From Promethearchaeota archaeon (lineage in GTDB: Archaea; Asgardarchaeota; Lokiarchaeia; Sigynarchaeales; MK-D1): a stretch of DNA of 6,333 bases. The stretch spans positions 1 through 6,333 of the forward strand of contig JAEOTN010000351.1 of assembly GCA_016839865.1 (NCBI GenBank), given 5' to 3'. Position numbers and translations under genes: made by a program. Position 1 is the first letter of the stretch. Every line of letters starts with the position of its first letter. The notes under the pieces were generated by a model. The model did no database searches and was not told where the DNA came from. It worked only from the letters and a program-made list of their open reading frames with translations. Shown piece after piece: positions 1-5,798 of the stretch.

Positions 1-16
1 CGAATATTAAATTTAT

Positions 17-23
17 AAAAAAA
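17..23 (-). terminator. Putative T-tract terminator after rpl40e
   Basis: On the minus strand this is a run of seven T residues, starting 12 bases after the rpl40e stop codon and followed by more AT-rich sequence. Archaeal RNA polymerase commonly terminates at such T-runs without a hairpin, and none is visible here. The position fits the end of the rpl40e transcript, but the region is AT-rich throughout, so the assignment is moderate. Confidence 0.45.
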
Positions 24-34
24 CAAGTAAAAGT

Positions 35-196
35 CTATTTCCCGACTTCTCTTTTTTTCTGTCTTAAGTCCTTTCCCCTGCACCGACGACACTTTTTGGC
101 GGTGTAAGAATTAAGCGCGCCACATTTTCTACAGACTTTCTTGTACAAAAGGTAGTGGGCAGCAATTTTACGTTTGATAGGGTCTCCAATTGGCAT
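35..196 (-). CDS. rpl40e: Large ribosomal subunit protein L40e (eL40)
   Basis: This 53-residue basic protein is a structural protein of the 50S ribosomal subunit, shared by archaea and eukaryotes. It starts MPIGDP, resembling the MPxxDP start typical of archaeal L40e. It carries a Cys4 zinc finger, C22-x2-C25 and C36-x2-C39, within KKVCRKCGALN and KKCRRCRGKDLR, and ends in a Lys/Arg-rich tail. The length matches free archaeal L40e of roughly 50-55 residues. In eukaryotes L40e is usually made fused to ubiquitin. Here it is not: the frame closes at a stop codon 227-229, a few codons upstream. A second in-frame ATG at 203-205 would add three residues (MIT); I prefer 196 because the family begins at MP. 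No Shine-Dalgarno is evident. It diverges from rpl38e across a 135-base spacer. The minus-strand run TTTTTTA at about 241-247 could be a TATA-like box, but this is weak. Confidence 0.93.
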   Translation of the reverse strand: MPIGDPIKRKIAAHYLLYKKVCRKCGALNSYTAKKCRRCRGKDLRQKKREVGK

Positions 197-298
197 TGTA
201 ATCATTTCTGAAATTCGTATGTCTTCCTATCTAGCTTAACTAAAAAATTTTGTGGAAAACTACAATTAAACGATTTTCTGCAAACGAAATCGGCAAAA

Positions 299-310
299 TT
301 TTTTAAAAAT
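299..310 (+). promoter_or_regulatory. Probable TATA box for rpl38e
   Basis: The sequence TTTTTTAAAAAT, preceded by the purine-containing stretch CGGCAAAA (a possible BRE), is centred about 27 bases before the rpl38e ATG. Archaeal TATA boxes sit about 26 bases before the transcription start, so the transcript would begin at or next to the ATG. No Shine-Dalgarno lies in front of that ATG, which fits a leaderless mRNA. Confidence 0.5.
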
Positions 311-331
311 GCAATATAGACAAAAGAGAAA

Positions 332-526
332 ATGCCTATCGAACTAAAGAGTGAAGAAGAATTCTTAGATTTTTCCAAACGAGCTCAAAGTTGTAGAGTC
401 AAACGAAGCGGTGATGTTGTTAAGTTGAAGTTGAGGACAAAGAAGTCCTTATATATATTTAAAACAACTCCCGAGAAAGCCAATATACTCACAAAACGTT
501 TGGATATCGATATTATCGAATTATAG
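332..526 (+). CDS. rpl38e: Large ribosomal subunit protein L38e (eL38)
   Basis: This 64-residue protein matches L38e, a small basic protein of the large ribosomal subunit, along its whole length. The N-terminal MPIELKSEEEFLDFSKRA corresponds to the family's start (MP, then E/K-rich, then 'FL..A.R'). The centre, VKRSGDVVKLKLRTKKSLY at about 23-41, matches the basic 'VK....VKFKVR..RYLYT' core of eukaryotic L38e. The C-terminal TPEKANILTKRL and final IIEL match the 'DKEKAEKL...L' and 'VKEL' ends. Full length is typical. The ATG is fixed by the family's MP start and by the TATA-like box about 27 bases upstream. It diverges from rpl40e and is followed after 58 bases or more by the Cys4/KH-like gene on the same strand. 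L38e is patchy in archaea (TACK and Asgard mainly), so it is a useful lineage marker. Confidence 0.88.
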   Translation: MPIELKSEEEFLDFSKRAQSCRVKRSGDVVKLKLRTKKSLYIFKTTPEKANILTKRLDIDIIEL

Positions 527-538
527 ATCAGTTTAATT

Positions 539-547
539 CTATAATAT
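539..547 (+). promoter_or_regulatory. Possible TATA box for the KH-like gene
   Basis: CTATAATAT starts 13 bases after the rpl38e stop codon. A transcription start about 26 bases further on (near 570) would give a short leader containing the Shine-Dalgarno at 596-602. The gene may instead be read through from rpl38e. The region is AT-rich, so this is tentative. Confidence 0.35.
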
Positions 548-584
548 CTGTGAGTCCCGCGATCCCTCTTTAGATCAATCGGTA

Positions 585-1136
585 TTGGGTGATTTAAGGA
601 GGAAAACAAAAATTCGTAAATTGCCAGTGTGTAAAACATGTATCTCTGGTTCGCTTTGTTATAGTTGTCAAGAACGTTTTGATCAAGGATTCATTACTCA
701 ATTTGATATTGACCTTGCTAATGATTTAATGGAGTTTCAAGAGAAAGATTTCCCTGAATTGAAAACGGTATCATTCCATAATGCTATTGATGTTCAAGAT
801 ATCGTATTTATAGTAGTTGGTAAGGGAGATGGCATCAAGATTAGTCCAGAATTATTACTAAAAATCAAAGACCTCTATATAATACAAAATATTGTTCTGA
901 TTGAGAAAGGACCGTTAAAGGAAATGATTCAGGAGTTAATTTCACCAGAAATTTTGTTAGGAGTCAATCAGATTTACTTACCTACCATGGAAACGGAATA
1001 TCGAGTCAATATATCAGATCCAGATCGGTTAATACGCAGCGATGGATATATCGGAAAGCACCGAATCCCACTAGATTCGCTTGAAAAAGCATGTTCCATA
1101 ATGATACGTGGGATTACTAAAGTGTCTTTCACATAA
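585..1136 (+). CDS. Cys4 zinc-motif KH-like RNA-binding protein, NusA-like archaeal family
   Basis: A protein of up to 183 residues with an N-terminal Cys4 motif, C16-x2-C19-x5-C25-x2-C28 (CKTCISGSLCYSC), probably a zinc site. The acidic/hydrophobic segment after it and the strand IVFIVVGKGDG (about 73-83) resemble archaeal KH-domain proteins annotated as NusA-like, which likely bind RNA in transcription or RNA metabolism. As I remember the family, a GxxG loop (IIGKGG) follows VGKGD; here that place reads ISPELLLKI, so the KH loop seems lost. GVNQIYLP and EYRVNI (about 126-143) and the final LEKACSIMIRGITKVSF also look family-like. The start is uncertain: 585 is TTG, with no Shine-Dalgarno before it, while AAGGAGG lies at 596-602. 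An ATT at 612 (nine bases after it) or TTG at 621 would start just before the conserved KLPVC. No in-frame ATG precedes the Cys motif. It converges on gcvPB with 14 bases between stop codons. The family is fairly certain, the exact role is not. Confidence 0.72.
   Translation: MGDLRRKTKIRKLPVCKTCISGSLCYSCQERFDQGFITQFDIDLANDLMEFQEKDFPELKTVSFHNAIDVQDIVFIVVGKGDGIKISPELLLKIKDLYIIQNIVLIEKGPLKEMIQELISPEILLGVNQIYLPTMETEYRVNISDPDRLIRSDGYIGKHRIPLDSLEKACSIMIRGITKVSFT
596..602 (+). promoter_or_regulatory. Strong Shine-Dalgarno inside the longest KH-like reading frame
   Basis: AAGGAGG is strongly complementary to the archaeal 16S rRNA 3' end (CCUCC core). It lies downstream of the TTG at 585, so it cannot serve that start. 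The in-frame ATT at 612 is nine bases away, an ideal spacing. The TTG at 621 is 18 bases away, which is too far for normal use. The site therefore argues that the true N-terminus is shorter than the longest frame, at RKLPVC or LPVC. Confidence 0.6.
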
Positions 1137-1141
1137 AAAAA
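1135..1141 (-). terminator. Putative T-tract terminator of the gcv operon
   Basis: On the minus strand this is a run of seven T residues beginning nine bases after the gcvPB stop codon. It overlaps the stop codon of the convergent KH-like gene. No hairpin is visible, in line with T-run termination in archaea. Confidence 0.5.
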
Positions 1142-1145
1142 GTAA

Positions 1146-1158
1146 TTATTTTATTTTT
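1146..1158 (+). terminator. Putative T-rich terminator of the KH-like gene
   Basis: On the plus strand TTATTTTATTTTT starts nine bases after the KH-like stop codon and runs into the 3' end of gcvPB, with further T-rich sequence to about 1170. It is the natural termination region for the rightward transcript. Confidence 0.45.
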
Positions 1159-2611
1159 CATATTTTAATTTGGGCTGACGTGCGGCTGTAACTTCGTCTA
1201 ATCGTCCAACTACTGTCTTATTTGGTGCGTTTTTTAAGAGATCAGGGTTCTTTTCGGATTCTTCTTTGATTTTTCCAAGAGTTTCGGCAAATGAATCTAA
1301 AGTCTCTTTAGTTTCTGTTTCAGTTGGTTCGACCATAATCGCTCCTGATACAATAAGAGGGAAATAAATGGTTGGTGCATGAAATCCATAATCTAGAAGG
1401 CGTTTAGCTAAATCTAGTGTTGTACACTGATTTCCCAGTGTTTCATCATTTATCACGAATTCATGTTGACATATCCGATCATAAGGAAGATTGAAAGAAG
1501 TTTTTAGAATGGATCGAAGATAATTTGCATTTAAAACAGCATTTTCGGAAGCTTTGGTTAAACCATCTTCACCCAACATCAGAATATAAGTATAAGCTCG
1601 GACCAGAATTCCGAAGTTTCCGAAAAAGGCTTTAACTTTACCAATTGATTTTGTTGCTGAATTCATCAATTGATATTCATCTTTATTCTTTTCAATACGA
1701 GGATTAGGCAGATATTCTTTCAAAAATCCCTTTACTCCGACAGGACCTGATCCAGGACCTCCTCCTCCATGAGGAGTTGAAAAGGTTTTATGTAAATTTA
1801 GATGAATAATATCGAATCCCATTTCACCTGGCTTGCATTTTCCCATCATAGCATTCATATTTGCACCGTCATAATATGCAAGACCTCCAAATTTATGGAC
1901 AATCTCCGTTATTTTCAAGATATTTCGGTCAAATAAGCCAAGAGTATTGGGATTAGTTAACATAATTCCAGCAACTTCACCTTGTTTCATTGCAGCTTCC
2001 AATTCCTCCAAAGAGACTTCTCCTTCTTTGGTGGAAGCTATTGTAATCACCCCATATTGGCACATTGCAGCAGTTGCAGGATTCGTTCCATGAGCTGAGT
2101 CCGGTATTATAATAAATTTTTTCTGCTCACCTTTTTCATGAAAATACTTTTTCATTAGGGTGATTCCAGTGAACTCTCCATGTGCACCTGCAGAAGGTTG
2201 TAGCGTAAATGCGTCCATTCCAGTAATTTTGCACAATTTTTGTTCTAGATCATACATCAATTCCAGAGATCCTTGACTTTGACAAGGTGATTGGTAAGGA
2301 TGAGTTGCGAATCCAGGTAATGAAGCTGTATATTCGTTGATTTTTGGATTATATTTCATAGTACAAGAACCAAGAGGGTAGAATCCAGTATCCACTCCAA
2401 AATTCCGAGTTGACAATTCAACATAATGCCGTACGAGCTCTACTTCAGAAACTTCGGGTAAGATAATTTCTTCATCACATTCATATCCATGATCTGGTTC
2501 GATTAATACCTTAGGAATAAGTTTCTCTATTGATTCATCCGTTAATGCTATATCGGGAATTCTGTGTCGGGTGAGAGGACAATTCTTACTCTTTTCAAAG
2601 ATAGTTTTCAT
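1151..2611 (-). CDS. gcvPB: Glycine dehydrogenase (decarboxylating), subunit 2 (P-beta)
   Basis: This is the PLP-binding half of the split glycine decarboxylase (P protein), which decarboxylates glycine and passes the aminomethyl group to the lipoyl arm of GcvH. The protein has 486 residues, normal for stand-alone GcvPB. The Schiff-base lysine is K275 in [18 protein letters not shown] (270-287). Other family blocks are [13 protein letters not shown] (77-89), [13 protein letters not shown] (137-149), [14 protein letters not shown] (168-181), [11 protein letters not shown] (217-227) and YYDGANMNA (246-254). The C-terminal TAARQPKL resembles the usual 'ARKPVLRW'-like end. The start is well supported: GGGAGGG lies nine bases upstream (2621-2627) within the end of gcvPA, and only three bases separate the two genes, so they are probably translated together as one alpha2beta2 enzyme. 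It is last in the operon. The frame is intact with no key residue missing. Confidence 0.97.
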   Translation of the reverse strand: MKTIFEKSKNCPLTRHRIPDIALTDESIEKLIPKVLIEPDHGYECDEEIILPEVSEVELVRHYVELSTRNFGVDTGFYPLGSCTMKYNPKINEYTASLPGFATHPYQSPCQSQGSLELMYDLEQKLCKITGMDAFTLQPSAGAHGEFTGITLMKKYFHEKGEQKKFIIIPDSAHGTNPATAAMCQYGVITIASTKEGEVSLEELEAAMKQGEVAGIMLTNPNTLGLFDRNILKITEIVHKFGGLAYYDGANMNAMMGKCKPGEMGFDIIHLNLHKTFSTPHGGGGPGSGPVGVKGFLKEYLPNPRIEKNKDEYQLMNSATKSIGKVKAFFGNFGILVRAYTYILMLGEDGLTKASENAVLNANYLRSILKTSFNLPYDRICQHEFVINDETLGNQCTTLDLAKRLLDYGFHAPTIYFPLIVSGAIMVEPTETETKETLDSFAETLGKIKEESEKNPDLLKNAPNKTVVGRLDEVTAARQPKLKYEK

Positions 2612-2614
2612 TTC

Positions 2615-3997
2615 TTATTTCCCTCCCAATCCAGTCATAGCTTTCTCAGCTATAGAGATTAATTTCTCAACGCCTTCTAAATTATTCATTTCAGTTACAC
2701 AAGCGATTTGATACTCCTTATCATCCTTAAACTCGTAATTTGAAACCATTTGCAAGTAATTTAATTTTTGATCAGACAATGGGCAAGGAGGAAGAATTTT
2801 TTCCGCAAGGCAGAATTCTTCAAATTTCTCATAAAAGCCCTTGGATGTTTCCATCAAAAATTCATTATATGTGGGTTGTGTATGATTGAGTATCTTGATC
2901 CCATCAATTTCATGGAGTTTTTGTTTTAGATAATAGGAGTTTTTTACATTAATCTCTGCAACTTTCCGCAAACCCGTATATCCCATTGCTGTTAGATACA
3001 CAACTACAGCTAATCCACAGAGAGCTTGATTAGAACAGATATTTGAGAGTGCTTTCTCTCTTCTTATGTGTTGTTCTCGGGCTTGTAGTGTTAGAAGATA
3101 TCCCTTTTTATCACCGTGTTGTTCTTTAGTTTCTCCCACAATACGTCCTGGTAGTTTACGATAATACTTCTTTGTTGTTGCAAGATATCCTAATGTAGGT
3201 CCACCAAATCCCATTGGTATACCAAATGGTTGACCTTCTCCACATACAATATCTACACCAACATCAGAGGGTTTTTTAAGTAACCCTAGAGAAGAGGATT
3301 CACTAATTACTTCAATTACCAACGTCTTTGGAGAAATTTCTTTGATTTTCTTACTGAGTGCGTCTATATCAAGAAGATTCCCAACAAAAGTGGGATTTTG
3401 TATTACTACTGCAGCATAATCCACGTTTAATATCTCGGAATACTTATCAAGTGTCGCTGTGCTAATCGTGAAGTCACAAGCAAATCCATATGTTTCAAAC
3501 ACTCGATAATATTCGGGATTCAACTCCCCAATAACTAGAAGTTTATCTTTTCGAGTAATGCTTTTTGACATAATAGCTGCTTCTGCTAGTGCATTTGCAC
3601 CATCATAGACAGAAGCATTCGTTGCGTACATTCCCGTAATGTTACAGATTACCGTTTGGTATTCAAAAATTGCTTGGAGGTATCCTTGAGAAATTTCTGG
3701 CTGATAGGGAGTATATGCAGTATAAAATTCATTTCGTGAAGTGATCTGATTGACAACAGGAGGAATATAATGATTGTAACTGCCTGCACCACGAAAATAT
3801 GATTTGTACACGGTGTTTTTTTCCGCCAACTCTTCCATTTTTGCCTTTGTCTCTAGTTCAGACAGTCCTTTCCCAATTTCCAGTTTCGGATTCAGGATAG
3901 GTTTTGGAACATCTTGAAATAACGCATCGATAGTTGGGACACCGATTTTTTTAAGCATTTCTTGAATATCTTGCTCTGATAAAGGGGAAAAATCCAT
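2615..3997 (-). CDS. gcvPA: Glycine dehydrogenase (decarboxylating), subunit 1 (P-alpha)
   Basis: This is the N-terminal-type half of the split P protein. It has a PLP-transferase fold but no Schiff-base lysine, and pairs with GcvPB to form the active glycine decarboxylase. At 460 residues the length is normal. Typical blocks are SYFRGAGSYNHYIPP (66-80), YTPYQPEISQGYLQAIFEYQ (95-114), the ITGMYATNASVYDGANALAE segment (120-139), CGEGQPFGIPMGFGGP (252-267), GRIVGET (284-290) and REQHIRREKALSNICSNQAL (307-326). The start is supported by the neighbour: the ATG is two bases after the gcvH stop codon, with GAGGAAG at 4008-4014 (minus strand) as a likely Shine-Dalgarno at a slightly long spacing. 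Having separate alpha and beta genes rather than a fused P protein is usual in archaea and in some bacteria. Confidence 0.97.
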   Translation of the reverse strand: MDFSPLSEQDIQEMLKKIGVPTIDALFQDVPKPILNPKLEIGKGLSELETKAKMEELAEKNTVYKSYFRGAGSYNHYIPPVVNQITSRNEFYTAYTPYQPEISQGYLQAIFEYQTVICNITGMYATNASVYDGANALAEAAIMSKSITRKDKLLVIGELNPEYYRVFETYGFACDFTISTATLDKYSEILNVDYAAVVIQNPTFVGNLLDIDALSKKIKEISPKTLVIEVISESSSLGLLKKPSDVGVDIVCGEGQPFGIPMGFGGPTLGYLATTKKYYRKLPGRIVGETKEQHGDKKGYLLTLQAREQHIRREKALSNICSNQALCGLAVVVYLTAMGYTGLRKVAEINVKNSYYLKQKLHEIDGIKILNHTQPTYNEFLMETSKGFYEKFEEFCLAEKILPPCPLSDQKLNYLQMVSNYEFKDDKEYQIACVTEMNNLEGVEKLISIAEKAMTGLGGK

Positions 3998-3999
3998 AC

Positions 4000-4389
4000 T
4001 TATTTTGCTTCCTCAACCAACTTTTTGTATGCTGTAGCGTCCAGTAATCCAGAGAGTTCATCAGGATTACTTAGCTCGATTTTTATTAGCCATCCATTTT
4101 CATATGGAGATGTATTAACTAGTTCAAATTCTTCGTCTTCCTCTAACTTGGGATTGTTTTCGATTACTTTTCCGGACACAGGAAGATATACACTTTCAAC
4201 AGCTTTTACTGATTCAAGGTTAACAAATACATCTCCCTTATTTTCACCCGAAGGGGCAAATTCAACAAATACAATATCTCCAAGCTCGTGTTGTGCGTAA
4301 TCTGAAATACCAATTAATGCGGTATTATCATCTAGTTTTTTGACCCATTCATGGGTTTTTGCATATTTTAGATTATCTGGAAAATTCAT
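4000..4389 (-). CDS. gcvH: Glycine cleavage system H protein (lipoyl carrier)
   Basis: GcvH carries the aminomethyl group on a lipoyl arm between the P, T and L proteins. The protein has 129 residues, the normal length. It starts with the family signature LKYAKTHEWVK (7-17), followed by IGISDYAQHELGDIVFVEF (26-44). The lipoylation site is K62 in NLESVKAVESVYLPVSGKV (57-75). The C-terminal NPKLEEDEEFELVNTSPYEN and GWLIKIE blocks are also standard. The start is supported by TGAGGT eight bases upstream (4398-4403, minus strand), lying between gcvT and gcvH, which are 15 bases apart. It is second in the operon. The protein must be lipoylated to work; no lipoate ligase or lipoyl synthase gene is in the window, so modification has to be encoded elsewhere. 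Confidence 0.97.
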   Translation of the reverse strand: MNFPDNLKYAKTHEWVKKLDDNTALIGISDYAQHELGDIVFVEFAPSGENKGDVFVNLESVKAVESVYLPVSGKVIENNPKLEEDEEFELVNTSPYENGWLIKIELSNPDELSGLLDATAYKKLVEEAK

Positions 4390-4404
4390 GATTGTTTACC
4401 TCAG

Positions 4405-5517
4405 TTATTTTTTATGAACGTCATAAAAAGGTGTTTTTACTATTTTTGCTTTAGATTTTTTACCTCGAATTTCAATATTGATTTTAGTATCGATCGTAAT
4501 AAATTCCTTCTTTAAAATTACTAAGCCAATAGCTTTTTTTAGAAGAGGAGAGTAAGTTCCGGATGTAACATACCCGATTTCATCCCCCTCCAGAGAAAAT
4601 ACTTTGTAGCCCTCCCGACCAATACCTTTATCGATCATTTCAAATCCGACAATTTTTCGTGAAGCGCCATTTGTTTTCTGATTAATTAATACTTCTTTTC
4701 CGATGAAGTCAATTCCTTCTTTAGGTTTGACTACAAATCCAATTCCTGCTTCCACTGGTGTGATCTCATTAGTCAATTCATGACCATAAAGTGAAAAACA
4801 TGCCTCTAATCGCAATGTATCCCGAGCGCCTAATCCAATTGGAAGAATCCCAAATTCTTTCCCCTGTTTTAATATTGCGTCCCAGACTTTCACTGCATCT
4901 GCTACTTCAAATGAGATTTCGAATCCAAATTCTCCAGTATACCCAGTTTGTGCAATAAACACTTCCGCACCGAGTAATTGAGTTTCTAGAAAGTGAAATC
5001 GCTTGAGGTCCTTGATGCTATCAGATAGCAGTGGATCTAGCACTTCGAGGGATTTGGGACCTTGTATCGCATATCTACCTCGTAGATTTGATAAATCCTT
5101 CAATCGAACGTTATATTCTCCCTCCTCAATATGTTTGTTTAGCCAATTTATATCCTTATCACGGTTAGCGGCGTTGATTATTATTCGATATTTCGTCTCA
5201 GAATGCTGATAGTTAAAAGAATCCTCAATTGTTGTTCCATTTTCATAACAAAAACATCCATATTGGGATTTTCCATTATACAACAAATTCAGGTCATTGG
5301 TATACATTTTTTGAAGGAAGGGTTTTGCATCTGGACCTTCTATAATCACCTCACCCATATGGGAGATATCGAAAATTCCCACGTTTTCACGAACATTGAG
5401 GTGTTCTTTAATAACTCCAGTGCTCTTGTATTGCACAGGCATATGGTATCCTGCGAATTCAATCATCTTTGCGCCCAATTCCACGTGTGTGGCATGTAGC
5501 GGTACTCTTTTCACCAT
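4405..5517 (-). CDS. gcvT: Glycine cleavage system T protein (aminomethyltransferase)
   Basis: GcvT releases ammonia from the aminomethyl-lipoyl arm of GcvH and moves the one-carbon unit to tetrahydrofolate or an archaeal equivalent. At 370 residues it is full length. Family blocks are PLHATHVELGAKMIEFAGYHMPVQY (N-terminal folate-binding region, 6-30), GIFDISHMGE (47-56), INAANRDKD (114-122), YAIQGPKS (149-156), QTGYTGEFGFE (190-200), PIGLGARDTLRLEA (226-239) and GYVTSGTYSPLL (315-326). The loop usually reading GG..DDL reads GTTIEDSF (94-101); D99 keeps one acidic position while the preceding Asp is Glu. This gene leads the operon. There is no Shine-Dalgarno before the ATG, and an AT-rich element lies about 26 bases upstream, so the mRNA may be leaderless. 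A 10-bp inverted repeat sits 83-115 bases upstream of the ATG and could be a control site. Confidence 0.96.
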   Translation of the reverse strand: MVKRVPLHATHVELGAKMIEFAGYHMPVQYKSTGVIKEHLNVRENVGIFDISHMGEVIIEGPDAKPFLQKMYTNDLNLLYNGKSQYGCFCYENGTTIEDSFNYQHSETKYRIIINAANRDKDINWLNKHIEEGEYNVRLKDLSNLRGRYAIQGPKSLEVLDPLLSDSIKDLKRFHFLETQLLGAEVFIAQTGYTGEFGFEISFEVADAVKVWDAILKQGKEFGILPIGLGARDTLRLEACFSLYGHELTNEITPVEAGIGFVVKPKEGIDFIGKEVLINQKTNGASRKIVGFEMIDKGIGREGYKVFSLEGDEIGYVTSGTYSPLLKKAIGLVILKKEFITIDTKINIEIRGKKSKAKIVKTPFYDVHKK

Positions 5518-5540
5518 TATAACTCGCTTATTATAGTCGG

Positions 5541-5546
5541 TTTAAT
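5541..5546 (-). promoter_or_regulatory. Possible TATA-like element for the gcv operon
   Basis: On the minus strand ATTAAA (within CATTAAAC) is centred about 26 bases before the gcvT ATG. This is the distance expected for an archaeal TATA box driving a leaderless transcript. The match is short and the region AT-rich, so this is only a candidate. Another AT-rich stretch, TATAATAA at about 5528-5535, is too close to the ATG unless the start lies further in. Confidence 0.33.
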
Positions 5547-5599
5547 GATTATCTTTGGATATGCGGATATTTAGTAGTTTTTATTATGATTTTATTAAT

Positions 5600-5632
5600 T
5601 AAGGATAGTCAAAAATAGAAAAACTATCCTTA
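5600..5632. repeat. Perfect 10-bp inverted repeat upstream of gcvT, possible operator
   Basis: TAAGGATAGT (5600-5609) and its exact reverse complement ACTATCCTTA (5623-5632) flank a 13-base AT-rich spacer. The centres of the arms are 23 bp apart, about two helical turns, so a dimeric regulator could contact both arms on one DNA face. It lies in the divergent region, 83-115 bases upstream of gcvT and about 140 bases before the thermosome TATA-like box. No gene ends here, so a terminator role is unlikely. The regulator is unknown. Confidence 0.5.
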
Positions 5633-5680
5633 TTTTATTCACGATCGAGAAACCAGATAAATTTCCTTAAAATTTTCTAA

Positions 5681-5719
5681 ATTGGATCCATGGGCTTAAT
5701 TTCCCATAGAGCCCCCAAT
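5681..5719. repeat. Interrupted inverted repeat with two competing pairings
   Basis: ATTGG (5681-5685) and GGGCT (5692-5696) pair with AGCCC (5710-5714) and CCAAT (5715-5719), leaving a six-base bulge and a 13-base loop. Alternatively ATGGG (5690-5694) pairs with CCCAT (5703-5707) in a smaller hairpin that excludes the GGGCT arm. If the thermosome promoter is at 5773-5780, this element lies upstream of the transcript and would act as DNA. Short stems like these can occur by chance. Confidence 0.25.
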
Positions 5720-5772
5720 CAACAATATTCAAAAAAATTTTAAACTATGAAATGTTTGGAGACTTATACTTC

Positions 5773-5780
5773 TTTAAATA
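5773..5780 (+). promoter_or_regulatory. Probable TATA box for the thermosome gene
   Basis: TTTAAATA is close to the archaeal TATA consensus and is centred about 22 bases before the ATG at 5799, so the transcript should start at or very near the start codon. No real Shine-Dalgarno precedes the ATG; AAGTGA at 5788-5793 is a poor match. A second AT-rich run, AAATTTTAAAC at about 5735-5745, is an alternative that would give a leader of some 30 bases. Confidence 0.5.
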
Positions 5781-5798
5781 AGAATATAAGTGAAAAAC

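Noticed and set aside
385..639. An 84-residue minus-strand reading frame over rpl38e
   Set aside because: It is antisense to a confident L38e gene, has a low-complexity hydrophobic translation with no recognisable motif, and no Shine-Dalgarno.
585..1136. A toxin, defence or anti-phage gene behind the unfamiliar Cys4 protein
   Set aside because: The Cys4 motif, the VGKGDG strand and the spacing of later blocks fit the archaeal KH/NusA-like family better, and the neighbours are housekeeping genes.
1151..3997. A broken or frameshifted fused gcvP
   Set aside because: The two genes each have a normal length and their own Shine-Dalgarno and start, and the split form is the usual one in archaea.
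4025..4300. A 91-residue plus-strand reading frame inside gcvH
   Set aside because: Ser-rich antisense shadow of GcvH, whose lipoyl motif and length are secure.
5003..5499. Two plus-strand reading frames (68 and 98 residues) inside gcvT
   Set aside because: Both are antisense to conserved GcvT blocks and show no domain or initiation signal.
5586..5743. Very short plus-strand ORFs in the divergent region (ATG at 5586, 10 codons; ATG at 5690, 17 codons)
   Set aside because: Too short to judge, without Shine-Dalgarno, and upstream of the likely thermosome promoter; chance occurrences in AT-rich DNA.
5518..5798. A glycine riboswitch or other structured leader before gcvT, or a tRNA in the divergent region
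   Set aside because: No tandem aptamer-like pattern, cloverleaf or GC-rich conserved core is visible; only the two simple inverted repeats are found.
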